Source of the DNA: Devosia sp.
Lineage (GTDB): Bacteria > Pseudomonadota > Alphaproteobacteria > Rhizobiales > Devosiaceae
DNA: 64,000 bases
Assembly: GCA_028290665.1 (NCBI GenBank)
Contig: JAQGJK010000025.1
Location: 1-64,000 of the forward strand
Direction: 5' to 3'
Position numbers and translations under genes: made by a program. A model generated the notes under the pieces. That model searched no databases. It had not been told where the DNA came from and saw nothing but the letters and a program-made list of their open reading frames with translations. This document shows, piece by piece, positions 18,221 to 26,949 of this stretch. The number at the start of each line of letters is the position of its first letter. The stretch's first letter is position 1.

Positions 18221-18679
18221 TTGATCTCTGGCTTTTCGACATCTTATCCCAGCCTTTGCAGGACGAGGCAGAACTGGCTTCCCAGTGGAAGCGAAATTCG
18301 GGGCGAGCGAGTTGTCCGTCAACAGCGCGTACACATACCGTTCACAAGAGAGAGGTTTAGAGAAATTCGGAAACCAATAGTCAGCGCACTGTTCAACCGC
18401 ATCTTGGCCCGATTTCGGCCCTTGATGAGGCTTCTTCTAGACTACGGAGACCACAGTCAGATTATCCGTGATTACGATTATTGCCACATTGTCGTTCTTG
18501 ATGGCATGACCGTAATAGCGGAGATTGAGTCCGATAAGTATCGCCGCTCCCACACGCGGGAAGAATATGAACTTCTGCAAGATAAATTCTTACGTTCCAA
18601 AGTCGCAGTAGCCCCACATCGAGCGCATTTACCGAAATATCGAGGGATCTTCATGGAAATTGACCAGCACACCCTGTGA
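18221..18679 (+). CDS. Hypothetical protein, possible fragment
   Basis: An open frame of up to 152 codons. I recognise no family. The C-terminal two thirds (from about residue 40) look protein-like, with mixed charged helices and strands ending in GIFMEIDQ, while the first 35 residues look like noise. Overlapping in another frame, 18169-18360 encodes 63 residues that also look protein-like near their start, so this may be a gene broken by a frameshift. Base composition here is lower in GC than in the catabolic cluster next to it, which fits an element junction. Confidence 0.3.
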   Translation: MISGFSTSYPSLCRTRQNWLPSGSEIRGERVVRQQRVHIPFTRERFREIRKPIVSALFNRILARFRPLMRLLLDYGDHSQIIRDYDYCHIVVLDGMTVIAEIESDKYRRSHTREEYELLQDKFLRSKVAVAPHRAHLPKYRGIFMEIDQHTL

Positions 18680-18843
18680 TGGGCGAGGCGAAGCCCAGTG
18701 CGCCGTTTCCACCGTTCTCGGATGGATAATGATCAGAACTGCCACAGGTTATTTGGGGCCCGGCCTAGGGCGTAAGGTCGACAGTCTGTGATCTACACAC
18801 GACAGCGCCGGTCTAATGCGGATCGGCGACACGCCGAATCCAA

Positions 18844-19323
18844 CTATCGCCTCGCTGGATTGAGATACCGGTCCGCCGCCCGCGGCGCCCTCTCCTGCCC
18901 GAACTCCCAAGGCTTGGGTCCGATGCTGGGCTTGATGGCAACCCGCGTCCGGGAGACTGGTGACAGCCCCAGTTCGCTCATGAACTTGGCCATGATCTCA
19001 AGCTGCTTGTTGGCGATGGTCAGCCATGGGCTTTGCTGGATGTAGCCGGACGGCAGCTTGATCAGCAGCGGCGTTTCAGCGAGCTTTCGTTCGGCTTCCA
19101 CCCATCGGCCATAAGCCTGGCAGTAGGCGGCAAGCGACGCTCGGTCAGCCTCCCCGATGATACCGCGCTGGAACAGCGATGGTGCCAAGCGCCTCCACTC
19201 CACCTTGGCGCTGGGGTTGAGATGGGATGGACAGGTCGGCGGCCGCGGCTTTCCAGAGACAGTCCGACCGATGCCGCCATCGATCACATGCAGCGTGTTG
19301 GGCTTGGGTTTGCGTCCACGCAT
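18844..19323 (-). CDS. Phage terminase small subunit, P27 family
   Basis: A 159-residue protein beginning MRGRKPKPNTLHVIDG, the hallmark opening of P27-type small terminases, followed by the conserved KVEWRRLAP near 40 and ADRASLAAYCQAYGRWVEAE near 59-78, and PWLTIANKQLEIMAKFMSELGL near 98. It binds DNA for packaging. The gene is translationally coupled to the upstream methyltransferase (TGATG overlap). The large subunit gene that normally follows is absent: on this strand the next gene would lie below 18844, but that DNA holds only a weak hypothetical frame and the LysR gene. It is therefore a truncated packaging module. Confidence 0.9.
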   Translation of the reverse strand: MRGRKPKPNTLHVIDGGIGRTVSGKPRPPTCPSHLNPSAKVEWRRLAPSLFQRGIIGEADRASLAAYCQAYGRWVEAERKLAETPLLIKLPSGYIQQSPWLTIANKQLEIMAKFMSELGLSPVSRTRVAIKPSIGPKPWEFGQERAPRAADRYLNPARR

Positions 19324-20687
19324 CAGGTTGCCTCGTCATTGGAGAAGGCCGCTACAGTGCCACCACGCTGCCCTGCCGCTGCTTGCAACTCGGCAAACGT
19401 CCTGCCGTCCGCGGACCTAGTTGCGGTCTTGCCAGTTGCCTCCTGCCAGCGCTGAACGATGACATCGCAATAGCCAGGATCGAGCTCGACCAGTGCCGCC
19501 TGACGACCAAGGGCCTCAGCTGCCATTAGCGTCGTGCCTGACCCGGCGAACGGATCAAGGATCGTGTCCCGGCTTTTGCTCGAGTTGCGGATCGCCTGCT
19601 CGACGAGCGCAACAGGCTTCATCGTTGGATGAAGGTCATTGGCACGGGGCCGTGGATACACCCAGACATCGCCCTGGTTCCTTGCGCCGCACCAGTAGTG
19701 CGTGTTCCCCTTGGCCCAGCCATAGAGGATCGGCTCGTATTGGCGCTGGTAGTCCGAGCGGCCAAGGGTGAACGCGGTCTTGGACCAGATGATCGTTGTC
19801 GACCAGTGCCCGCCTGCGCCCTCGAACGCATCCTTGAGCCGTGGCAGCTCGGACGAGGACATGCAGATGTAGAGCGCTCCTTTGCAGACCGGCAGCATGA
19901 CGTCGCAGGCTGAGCGCAGGAAAGCACCAAAACCTGCCCCGAGGTCATCGTTGGCGATGGTCATCCGGCTTGCCGTCTTGCCCTCATAGGCAACGTTATA
20001 GGGCGGGTCAGTGAACACCATATCGGCCAACCGACTATCGAGGGCCGTTGCGACATCCTCGGCCGACAGCGCATCCCCGCAGAGTAGCCGATGCTCGCCC
20101 ATGAGCCACAGGTCGCCGCGCCGGGTGATGGCTACGTCAGGCACAGCGGGTGCCTCATCGGCAAACGATTGCCCGGTCCCCGCAAGGAAGTGGTCAAGCA
20201 GCGAGCCGATCTCGGCTTCGGCAAAGCCGGCAAGGCCAAGGTCAACACCGAGGGCATTGAGGTCGGAAACCTCTGCTGCGAGCAGGTCTTCATCCCAGCC
20301 GGCGTTGAGCGCCAGCTTGTTGTCCGCGAGGATGTACGCCCGCTTGTCAGCCTCGCTCAGCCCCGACAGTTCAATGACCGGGACCGTTCCCTGCCCGAGC
20401 TTGCGTGCCGCCAGCAGCCGGCCGTGTCCGGCAATGACGCCATCGTCGCCGTCGACTAGGATCGGGTTGGTCCAGCCAAAGGCTTCGATCGATGCTGCGA
20501 TCTCGGCGACCTGGCGATCGGAATGGGTGCGGGCATTCCTGGCGTAGGGGATCAAAACCTCGATTGCGCGATATTCGACCGACAATGGGCCAACTGACCC
20601 AGAGTTAGTCGAGTGGTTTGGGGCTGTTATGCCCCCTGCCCCAGCCTCAGATGCCACGGTTTCCGGGGCTCTCGCTGTTCCAGCCAT
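19323..20687 (-). CDS. ParB-domain fused adenine DNA methyltransferase
   Basis: A 454-residue fusion. The N-terminal part (about 33-180) is a ParB/Srx-like domain with GHGRLLAARKLG near 88. The C-terminal part is an N6-adenine methyltransferase with DPPY near 225 and DPFAGSGTT near 378; catalytic motif before AdoMet motif makes it beta-class. Such orphan methylases accompany phage terminase genes in alphaproteobacterial prophages and probably protect or mark element DNA. No partner endonuclease is adjacent. Starts at ATG 20687; its stop overlaps the small-terminase start. Confidence 0.9.
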   Translation of the reverse strand: MAGTARAPETVASEAGAGGITAPNHSTNSGSVGPLSVEYRAIEVLIPYARNARTHSDRQVAEIAASIEAFGWTNPILVDGDDGVIAGHGRLLAARKLGQGTVPVIELSGLSEADKRAYILADNKLALNAGWDEDLLAAEVSDLNALGVDLGLAGFAEAEIGSLLDHFLAGTGQSFADEAPAVPDVAITRRGDLWLMGEHRLLCGDALSAEDVATALDSRLADMVFTDPPYNVAYEGKTASRMTIANDDLGAGFGAFLRSACDVMLPVCKGALYICMSSSELPRLKDAFEGAGGHWSTTIIWSKTAFTLGRSDYQRQYEPILYGWAKGNTHYWCGARNQGDVWVYPRPRANDLHPTMKPVALVEQAIRNSSKSRDTILDPFAGSGTTLMAAEALGRQAALVELDPGYCDVIVQRWQEATGKTATRSADGRTFAELQAAAGQRGGTVAAFSNDEAT

Positions 20688-21136
20688 CGCAGACCCCCCC
20701 TAGCCAATTTCGCGTTTATCGTAAGCGTTGGGCAGCACCGGTCACGGAAGCGAAGGGTCACAGAGTTTGAACCGCCCCCCGGGGTCTCCTCCAGCACCAA
20801 CTGCAAATGCCACTCTACACCCAAGCTAACCCGCTGTGAATCCTGACATTTGTGCGCAGGCCTACGCGGGAGTACGCTCCGGTCAACGATGCGAGGTTGA
20901 ATAGCTGGGTAATGATTGATTTGAGCCGGTGCCAGTCGACCGGACAGGTGGCAGAGCCCATCACTGGGCATTGGACGCGTCGGCCTGGTGCGGGCTAAGG
21001 CGAGGCAGCCTTTGCAATGAAGACCCAGCAGTTCTCTCCGAGTGGAACGCTAGAACGACCACACCGCCTTGTTAGCTTTTCGTAAAGCCGATTCGGTCAT
21101 GTGCATCCGCGCCCAAATCTTCGACGCGAGATACTG
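20688..21136. other. Intergenic region between divergent element genes
   Basis: About 450 bases between the methyltransferase and the large recombinase, which are transcribed away from each other. It should hold both promoters. I see no convincing gene, tRNA fragment or repeat in it. Confidence 0.5.
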
Positions 21137-23437
21137 ATGCCGAAAGTCGCCCTGACCCCACAAATGATCTCCCATTTCTGCCGCTTGCGCCTTGTGAATG
21201 TCCTTACGGAAAACGAGCGGTCGGCAGTGTGTGAGTATCTCACGGATCTCCTGGCGAGGCTCGCATCCCCGCCGTATCGCGGTAAATGGATTGACTGGGC
21301 ACAAATCGCGGTCGCGGTCGGGGTGGACAAATATCGGCTGCAAGCGGTCGGGCTTCAGCTCCAGCCAGTGTTTGATGCGGTCTCCCGCGCTGTTGCCATG
21401 CAGGACGTCCTACCATCTCCGCCGACGCTGCCTGCTGACATTCGATCCCTGGACCGACCTGCGGTAAGTACGATATCTCAACCTCAGCAGAAATCGACCG
21501 ACGAGAAGCCGGGGCCGCGCAAGCGAGGGCCGAAGCCGAAGGTCATCGTTGAGTTTCCCAAACCTTTGTGGAGCGAGTGGGAGGAGCCAGAGTCGCTTTC
21601 CGAAGCACTTAACCTGCACATGCGGCGGCACGGCGATACCGTGCGGCACCTGTTCCGGGCGTTGGCCAGCAATGGCTACGCCAATGACCAGCGAACACTG
21701 ATGAAGTGGAGCACCGGCGAGCTCGTGCCGCTTACCGTTCAGAGCCTAGCTGTTCTGGCAAAGGTCGAACGCCGCTATCAACTGCCCGATGGCTACTTCA
21801 AATCGAAGTTGCCAAACCGCGGCCGCGCCACTTACGGGCACTGTATCGATGGCATCTCCGAAAGTGAACGCCGCCGACTGGCCTGGCATCTACCAGACGA
21901 CTTCGTCCGCCGATCGAAAGCCGAACAGGACGAGATCCTGACCTGGGTGCGCCGCGTCATCATTACTGGTTCGACAGACTATCGCCGCTACCAAGCTGAG
22001 GCGCTCCAGCAAAAGTATGCCGTGCGCTTCACCGCATTCTTGGGCCGTCAGCGTAAACCGGTCACTGCCAACGATAACCGGGACATCGACCTCGATAATC
22101 TGGACGCCGAGCTGGAATCTGCGGTGATAGACGCACCAGTTGAGCTCGATCGCGAGATGAATGAACTGCTACGGTTCAAGACGGCAACGCTTACCGCTTT
22201 TGGCTTCCAGCGCAACGGCGTCTGGAACGAGGAAACGGCATCCCAGAAAGTCGAGCACCTCGGCCTCATGTTCGGCTCACTTGGGTGCGATCCCCGAAGC
22301 ACTGTCAGAGGCTGCGGCGTGCCGGTGAATAGCCTATGCTTTGCCATGCTCGTGTTTCCTGCCGTGTGGGATTGGTACCTGCAATGGCGCGAACGGCGGC
22401 GTGGATTCTATACCAAATGGGAAGTCGACATGCTCAGCGTGGTCTTGGGCATGACGCGCGCCGAAACCGGCTGGATACGGCAAACGCCCGCACTGGCGGA
22501 TCGGTTACAGCCTATTCCTGGCCTGCTCTCCGAACAGGATATCGCCGTGGCAAAGGCAGATTGGAATCTTGCCTGCGAGACTTTTCACAAGCATGCCCGG
22601 CACAGAATCAAGGAGATCCAGCGCGTCGCGCGCATCCACCGCGACCCCTTCGAACCCATCTTACCTGTGCTCGAAGCAGACAGCCCGCTGGGCGAGTACC
22701 GCAAGATTACCGAGGAGATCGTGCGGCACATGCCCGACGAACGTCGGTACCCGCGAGCCGCAGCCGAAGCCGTCAGGTCATTCCTGATGCTCCGCTTAGG
22801 AATGCACCTTGGGCTGCGTCAGCGGAATCTGCGCCAACTCTTGATGTGTCCACGGGGCCGCATGCCTACATCGGAACGGCACCTCGAGGACAGGAAGCGT
22901 GGCGAATTACGCTGGAGTGAACGCGAGGAAGGCTGGGAGGTCCTGATACCGGCTATCGCCTTCAAGAACTCTACATCATCCTTCTTCGGGTCGAAGCCGT
23001 TCCGGCTGGTGCTTCCGGACCTTGCAGGTCTTTACGACATGATCGACGCTTACCTCGATCGTCACCGTGCCCGCTTAATTGGTGATGCTATCGACCCCGG
23101 CACGTTCTTCGTGAAGTCCGTCAAGCGCACCAGTGCCGACGCGTCCTACAACCAGAACACCTTTTACGAAGCTTGGCGCCTAACGATTCAGCGCTATGGC
23201 ATTTATAATCCCTACACCGGGCGCGGTGTCATCCGCGGACTGTTGCCTCATGGACCTCACAATGTGAGAGACGTGCTAGCCACCCACATTCTCAAACAGA
23301 CCGGCTCTTACGAGCAAGCGAGCTATGCAATCCAAGATACACCTGACATGGTGGCCAAGCACTACGGACGCTTCTTGCCACAGGACAAGGCAGCAATAGC
23401 CGCAAAAATACTTAATCAAGTTTGGGAAGCGGCGTGA
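21137..23437 (+). CDS. Very large tyrosine recombinase-like integrase
   Basis: A protein of about 766 residues whose last third is a tyrosine recombinase catalytic domain: Arg in GLRQRNLRQL near 560, Lys in AFKNS near 609, His-x-x-Arg in GPHNVRDVLATHIL near 707, and Tyr in MVAKHYGRF near 742. Typical integrases have 300-450 residues, so about 500 residues are extra; within them NDQRTLMKWSTGEL near 190 resembles a helix-turn-helix region, and the rest is unassigned. It probably integrates or excises the surrounding element. I prefer ATG 21137; a GTG at 21101 would add 12 residues. Confidence 0.8.
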   Translation: MPKVALTPQMISHFCRLRLVNVLTENERSAVCEYLTDLLARLASPPYRGKWIDWAQIAVAVGVDKYRLQAVGLQLQPVFDAVSRAVAMQDVLPSPPTLPADIRSLDRPAVSTISQPQQKSTDEKPGPRKRGPKPKVIVEFPKPLWSEWEEPESLSEALNLHMRRHGDTVRHLFRALASNGYANDQRTLMKWSTGELVPLTVQSLAVLAKVERRYQLPDGYFKSKLPNRGRATYGHCIDGISESERRRLAWHLPDDFVRRSKAEQDEILTWVRRVIITGSTDYRRYQAEALQQKYAVRFTAFLGRQRKPVTANDNRDIDLDNLDAELESAVIDAPVELDREMNELLRFKTATLTAFGFQRNGVWNEETASQKVEHLGLMFGSLGCDPRSTVRGCGVPVNSLCFAMLVFPAVWDWYLQWRERRRGFYTKWEVDMLSVVLGMTRAETGWIRQTPALADRLQPIPGLLSEQDIAVAKADWNLACETFHKHARHRIKEIQRVARIHRDPFEPILPVLEADSPLGEYRKITEEIVRHMPDERRYPRAAAEAVRSFLMLRLGMHLGLRQRNLRQLLMCPRGRMPTSERHLEDRKRGELRWSEREEGWEVLIPAIAFKNSTSSFFGSKPFRLVLPDLAGLYDMIDAYLDRHRARLIGDAIDPGTFFVKSVKRTSADASYNQNTFYEAWRLTIQRYGIYNPYTGRGVIRGLLPHGPHNVRDVLATHILKQTGSYEQASYAIQDTPDMVAKHYGRFLPQDKAAIAAKILNQVWEAA

Positions 23438-23733
23438 AAATGTTGCCCTTGACGTCGTCTGTCGCGCTTAGCCAGCACCGGGTCCGCTCACTACTGCACC
23501 AAGACCTTCATGGCCAATGTCGACGACTTGCCCAATGAGATGCCCAGTCACCTGGTGAACAGTTCGCCTCCGAACGGCTACCTCAGTGTAGCCAGCCGGT
23601 ACTGTTTTCCGCTCAGCCAGGACCAAGGTCAGACGCTGCCGCCGTCTCCCAATACATCTCGCGATGCGAGACGGCCGCTGGCCTGCTCGGCCTGAAGGAA
23701 AATGTCGAGCAGACTGGACATGTATCAGATGAC

Positions 23734-24138
23734 TTAATTCGTCGAAAACGTGACGCTGACGAGGTCATCACCCCAGTTGCTGCTACCGCCTGCCGACTCT
23801 GCCGCAAGCTGGGCCGCAGCTTTCTTGCCAAGCTCCGGCTCCCTGCGCTGGACGCCAGCCTCCACCCAGCCGAACCGAGCCTTTAGCGCAAAGATCGTCG
23901 CGATCAGCGCTTGGCGGTCGTGACCCTGGGCGATGCGCAACAGGTTCTGCGCAAGCTGCGCCTCGAGCTTGGCGAACCCAACGTCGAGCTCATCACGATG
24001 ATGCTTGCGCAGGGTCTTTGGATCGATACCGACGACTTTGGCGATGCGGTCTTCTGGTATGGCCCAGCCAGCCATCATCTCAACGATACGCTGGTTCTTC
24101 TCGCTCGGCTCGTAGGCCGGTCTGCCGCGGGTGGTCAT
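23734..24138 (-). CDS. Phage HTH protein, possibly small-terminase-like
   Basis: A 134-residue protein beginning MTTRGRPAYEPSEK. GWAIPEDRIAKVVGIDPKTLRKHHRDEL near 28-55 is a helix-turn-helix of a type common in phage proteins encoded near terminases, followed by the helical QALIATIFALKARFGWVE block. DNA binding is supported by this motif; the packaging role is inferred from relatives of this layout. It stands alone between the recombinase gene and a pair of genes of opposite direction. It ends in a low-complexity Ala/Ser-rich tail. Confidence 0.6.
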   Translation of the reverse strand: MTTRGRPAYEPSEKNQRIVEMMAGWAIPEDRIAKVVGIDPKTLRKHHRDELDVGFAKLEAQLAQNLLRIAQGHDRQALIATIFALKARFGWVEAGVQRREPELGKKAAAQLAAESAGGSSNWGDDLVSVTFSTN

Positions 24139-24442
24139 CGGGAAAGCTCCAGCTTAGTGTTTTTTATAGCCGGGAAATATTCTGTGCGTGGGAGAGGCGG
24201 CGGGTCTGATGGACCAAGCTCTTCCAGAGTTTAAGCCCCCCGCTCGGTCATCGAAGGAAATGAGCATGGTCACAAGCGTAACAGTTCTCCTAACTCATTG
24301 GAATCACGTCATTTAAACGCAGGAATACGCTGAAATACGCAATCCCGTGGCGCGCTAGCTGGAACGCAGCAGCAAGTATGCCTGCCTACCCAACTTGAGG
24401 AGCACAGCCAGAACGGCTAGTCCTTGGGCTGGAGAGCCTGTC
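24139..24442. other. Intergenic region between divergent genes
   Basis: About 300 bases separating the HTH protein gene from the following + strand pair. It is AT-richer than the surroundings and likely contains their promoters. I see no gene in it. Confidence 0.4.
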
Positions 24443-24841
24443 ATGCCAGAGTTAGACGTGGATACAGCGCGTCGCATCGTAGATGCCTTTGCGGTTGCCA
24501 TCGACGGCAAGCCTGCGTCAGCAAAAACTTTCTCACCAAAGCCGTTCGCTGACCTGATTACGTACAAGACATGGAAACAGGAGGCAAATAACAGCCACGA
24601 GATTACCACCAGGAGCAGAGGTCTTCTGCTCGCCTACCTGCTGATGTCGGGCGGACACATTCCATATTCTGGCGTGCCAGTGGGTGGCGGTTGGTTCCGG
24701 CCTGATGCCTGGGTTGCAGGATCTCTGGTGAAGTTGGGATATGCGACTGCCGATGACGAAGCCAAAGCGTTTCGTGTCACACTTCTGGGGTGGAAGCTGG
24801 CGGTCGATACCTTAGTGTCCGCATTGTCGACTAAGGAATGA
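24443..24841 (+). CDS. Hypothetical protein of mobile element
   Basis: A 132-residue soluble protein of no family I recognise. It starts at ATG 24443 with GGAGAG six bases upstream, better than the longer frame back to 24395. Residues about 70-100 contain GHIPYSGVPVGGGWFRPDAW, which looks like a conserved loop. It lies seven to ten bases before the nuclease-like gene and is probably co-transcribed with it. Confidence 0.5.
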   Translation: MPELDVDTARRIVDAFAVAIDGKPASAKTFSPKPFADLITYKTWKQEANNSHEITTRSRGLLLAYLLMSGGHIPYSGVPVGGGWFRPDAWVAGSLVKLGYATADDEAKAFRVTLLGWKLAVDTLVSALSTKE

Positions 24842-24851
24842 AAGCCTCGTG

Positions 24852-25520
24852 ATGGACCGGGTCTCTCAGCCATCAAACGGGAAAGGGAGCCTGCGCTGGA
24901 TGCAGCGTTCGGTAAATGAATACCCCGAGATGCTGGCGCGTGAGCTTGAAGGTGTCCGCGGTATCAATGGTCCCGTTACCTGGGTCTCGCCACTCGCCCA
25001 CGAGTCGTTCGCCGAATACCGTGATGCTGCTTTCCTAGATGCTCTTCAGCTTGGGCATCTCAAGGGGCCGTTGACTGAATTCTGGCCGAGCCTTGGACCC
25101 CAATGGGACGCGTTGGGAAGAAACGCGGGAGGTCAGGTGCTGCTGGTCGAGGCAAAAGCGCACATAGAGGAAATCTGTTCACCTGGCACGATGGCCAGCG
25201 CGCCATCAGCCATTCTGATCGAACAGGCTCTCGCTGCTACGATTAGTGCAGTCAGGGCCACTCCCCGGGCTCCTTGGGGTAGGACGTTCTACCAGCTGGC
25301 AAACCGACTGGCGCACCTGCACTTCCTTCGTCAGCATGACGTCGATGCCCATCTCATCTTGCTGAACTTCACAGGAGATGCCGAGATGGGAGGCCCGACG
25401 ACAAAGGCTGAATGGATAGCAGCCTACCAGATCGTCAATCACGTTATGGGCGTGGGCAAGCGTCATCCGCTGAGCCGTTATGTTCACCACGTCTATATCG
25501 ACGTCGCCGCACTCAATTAG
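24852..25520 (+). CDS. Putative PD-(D/E)XK nuclease-like protein
   Basis: A protein of about 222 residues. GKGSLRWMQRSVNEYP near 10 and AFLDALQL near 58 precede a segment with WDALGR near 85 and LLVEAKAH near 97, which gives the D...E-x-K spacing of the PD-(D/E)XK nuclease fold. A later RTFYQLANRLAHLHFL forms a helix. I infer nuclease activity from these residues only; the family itself is unnamed to me. GTG 24849 and ATG 24852 are both possible. It sits in a mobile-element region, and may be a defence or element-maintenance factor. Confidence 0.5.
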   Translation: MDRVSQPSNGKGSLRWMQRSVNEYPEMLARELEGVRGINGPVTWVSPLAHESFAEYRDAAFLDALQLGHLKGPLTEFWPSLGPQWDALGRNAGGQVLLVEAKAHIEEICSPGTMASAPSAILIEQALAATISAVRATPRAPWGRTFYQLANRLAHLHFLRQHDVDAHLILLNFTGDAEMGGPTTKAEWIAAYQIVNHVMGVGKRHPLSRYVHHVYIDVAALN

Positions 25521-25581
25521 TGAAGATCGGGTACCGATCATGACGTCGGCGACAACGGCCAATCGGGCCTGCTGCAGCACC

Positions 25582-25689
25582 GCGGGACTTCGGGCCCCCT
25601 AAAGGGGGGTCCCGCAGGTCCCGCAGTCCCGCAAACACATCTGCGGGAGGAGCAGAAAATCCTGCATCGGAAGTCCCGCAGGTCCCGCA
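25582..25689. repeat. Cluster of GTCCCGCA repeats, iteron-like
   Basis: The octamer GTCCCGCA occurs five times in direct orientation: 25609-25616, 25618-25625, 25626-25633, 25673-25680 and 25682-25689. Inverted partial copies lie at 25582-25588 and 25642-25648. A GC hairpin (25592-25612) sits on the left side. The cluster lies just downstream of the stop of the AAA ATPase gene. Spacing of 8-9 bases between copies resembles a protein-binding iteron array or an element replication or transfer site. Confidence 0.6.
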
Positions 25690-25707
25690 CTTTGCATTTG
25701 GCGGCCA

Positions 25708-26949
25708 TCAAACAGGCTCCCCGACAACCACATAGGGACAGGGGTGTCGGTCAAGCCCAAGCCGCCGCTCGACCGCCAAAACGCCGTTCTTGATCCAAGT
25801 CTTAAGCAAACTCTTGATCCTCGCCTTCATGACCGGCTCGTCAGGATCAAGTTCCAGCACCTCGGCAATTGCGTAGCCGACCCAAGACTTGGCCTGGACG
25901 CTCTCCTTCCACTCACCGGCAGCGACTGCAGCCTGAACCTGGCGAAGATCGTCGACAGAGATGTCAGCGAAAGGGTCAGGCCATTGCCAGGTCGTGACCA
26001 CACCCAGCTGGTCCCCGGGACGGACGCCACCGTTGCCGAGATGGACGCTTTCGAGCCGGTACCAATCGGACCTGTCGGATGGCGGGGCCAAGTTGGCCTT
26101 GTCGTTGAAGGTCCGGAAGTATAGACGGCGGTTGTCGACACCGGCCCGCTCGGCTTCCTCGCCCGTCATGCGGTTGATGGCGCGTACCGAGCGGCACCCA
26201 TCGGTAAGAGCCTTGGCGCCGCGGGAACTCTCGGCGGTAACCTCCATGTCAGCCTGTGTCTTTCTCGTATGATGGACGAGGTGCACGGCGCAGTTTGCCG
26301 AGTCAGCCACCCTACCCCACTCCTTGACCACTAGATCCATGGCGCCGTTGTCGTTCTCGCTGACATCGTGGCAGGAAACGAACGGATCGACAGTCAGGAC
26401 ATCGATCATGCGGGTCTTGAGCTGCTCGACCATGCTGTCAACTACTGGGCGGCAAACGAGTGTTGCCGGCCCGACGGTCTCGGCAATGATGAACTCCTGC
26501 TCGCGACCACTGTCTACGAACAATCGATCGCCAAGATCGTCGGGCGTCAGGCCATAGCGGAGCGCCGCGGCCTGGACCTGCCGGGTTACTTCCTCGCGCG
26601 GATCCTCGAGGTTGAGGTACCAGGCACGCAGCAGTCCGACATACGGCAGCGTCATACCGAGGAGGTCCCGCCCCGATATCATGGCAAGGCTCTCGACGAC
26701 TGCGAGGGAAGTCTTGCCGACGCCCCCCGGCGCCACCGTGGCGCTAACGAACTTGCGTGCCAGATGACGACCATAGATCCACTCCCTCGGCGGGATGGTG
26801 CACGGTTCAGTCCAGAGATAGGGCGTTGCGACAACCGGTAGGCGCAGCCGCTGTTGCTGGTGTGGCCGGCTGGACCGCAACGGCGGCGCAGCTGGGGCAT
26901 CGGCCACAAACGGCATGTAATCCCGCGGATCCCACTGGGCCTCGGTCAT
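25708..26949 (-). CDS. AAA (RepA-like/AAA_25) ATPase of mobile element
   Basis: A 413-residue ATPase. Walker A is APGGVGKTS near 76, the Walker B-like LTVDPF follows near 182, and a conserved HLVHHTRK lies near 217, an arrangement typical of RecA-fold RepA-like helicases of the AAA_25 group. These are encoded by integrative elements and phages and act in replication or repair of element DNA. It begins at ATG 26949, overlapping the upstream gene by four bases; a longer in-frame extension to 27207 lies inside that gene. It is the last of a tightly packed five-gene run, and a repeat cluster follows it. Confidence 0.82.
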   Translation of the reverse strand: MTEAQWDPRDYMPFVADAPAAPPLRSSRPHQQQRLRLPVVATPYLWTEPCTIPPREWIYGRHLARKFVSATVAPGGVGKTSLAVVESLAMISGRDLLGMTLPYVGLLRAWYLNLEDPREEVTRQVQAAALRYGLTPDDLGDRLFVDSGREQEFIIAETVGPATLVCRPVVDSMVEQLKTRMIDVLTVDPFVSCHDVSENDNGAMDLVVKEWGRVADSANCAVHLVHHTRKTQADMEVTAESSRGAKALTDGCRSVRAINRMTGEEAERAGVDNRRLYFRTFNDKANLAPPSDRSDWYRLESVHLGNGGVRPGDQLGVVTTWQWPDPFADISVDDLRQVQAAVAAGEWKESVQAKSWVGYAIAEVLELDPDEPVMKARIKSLLKTWIKNGVLAVERRLGLDRHPCPYVVVGEPV

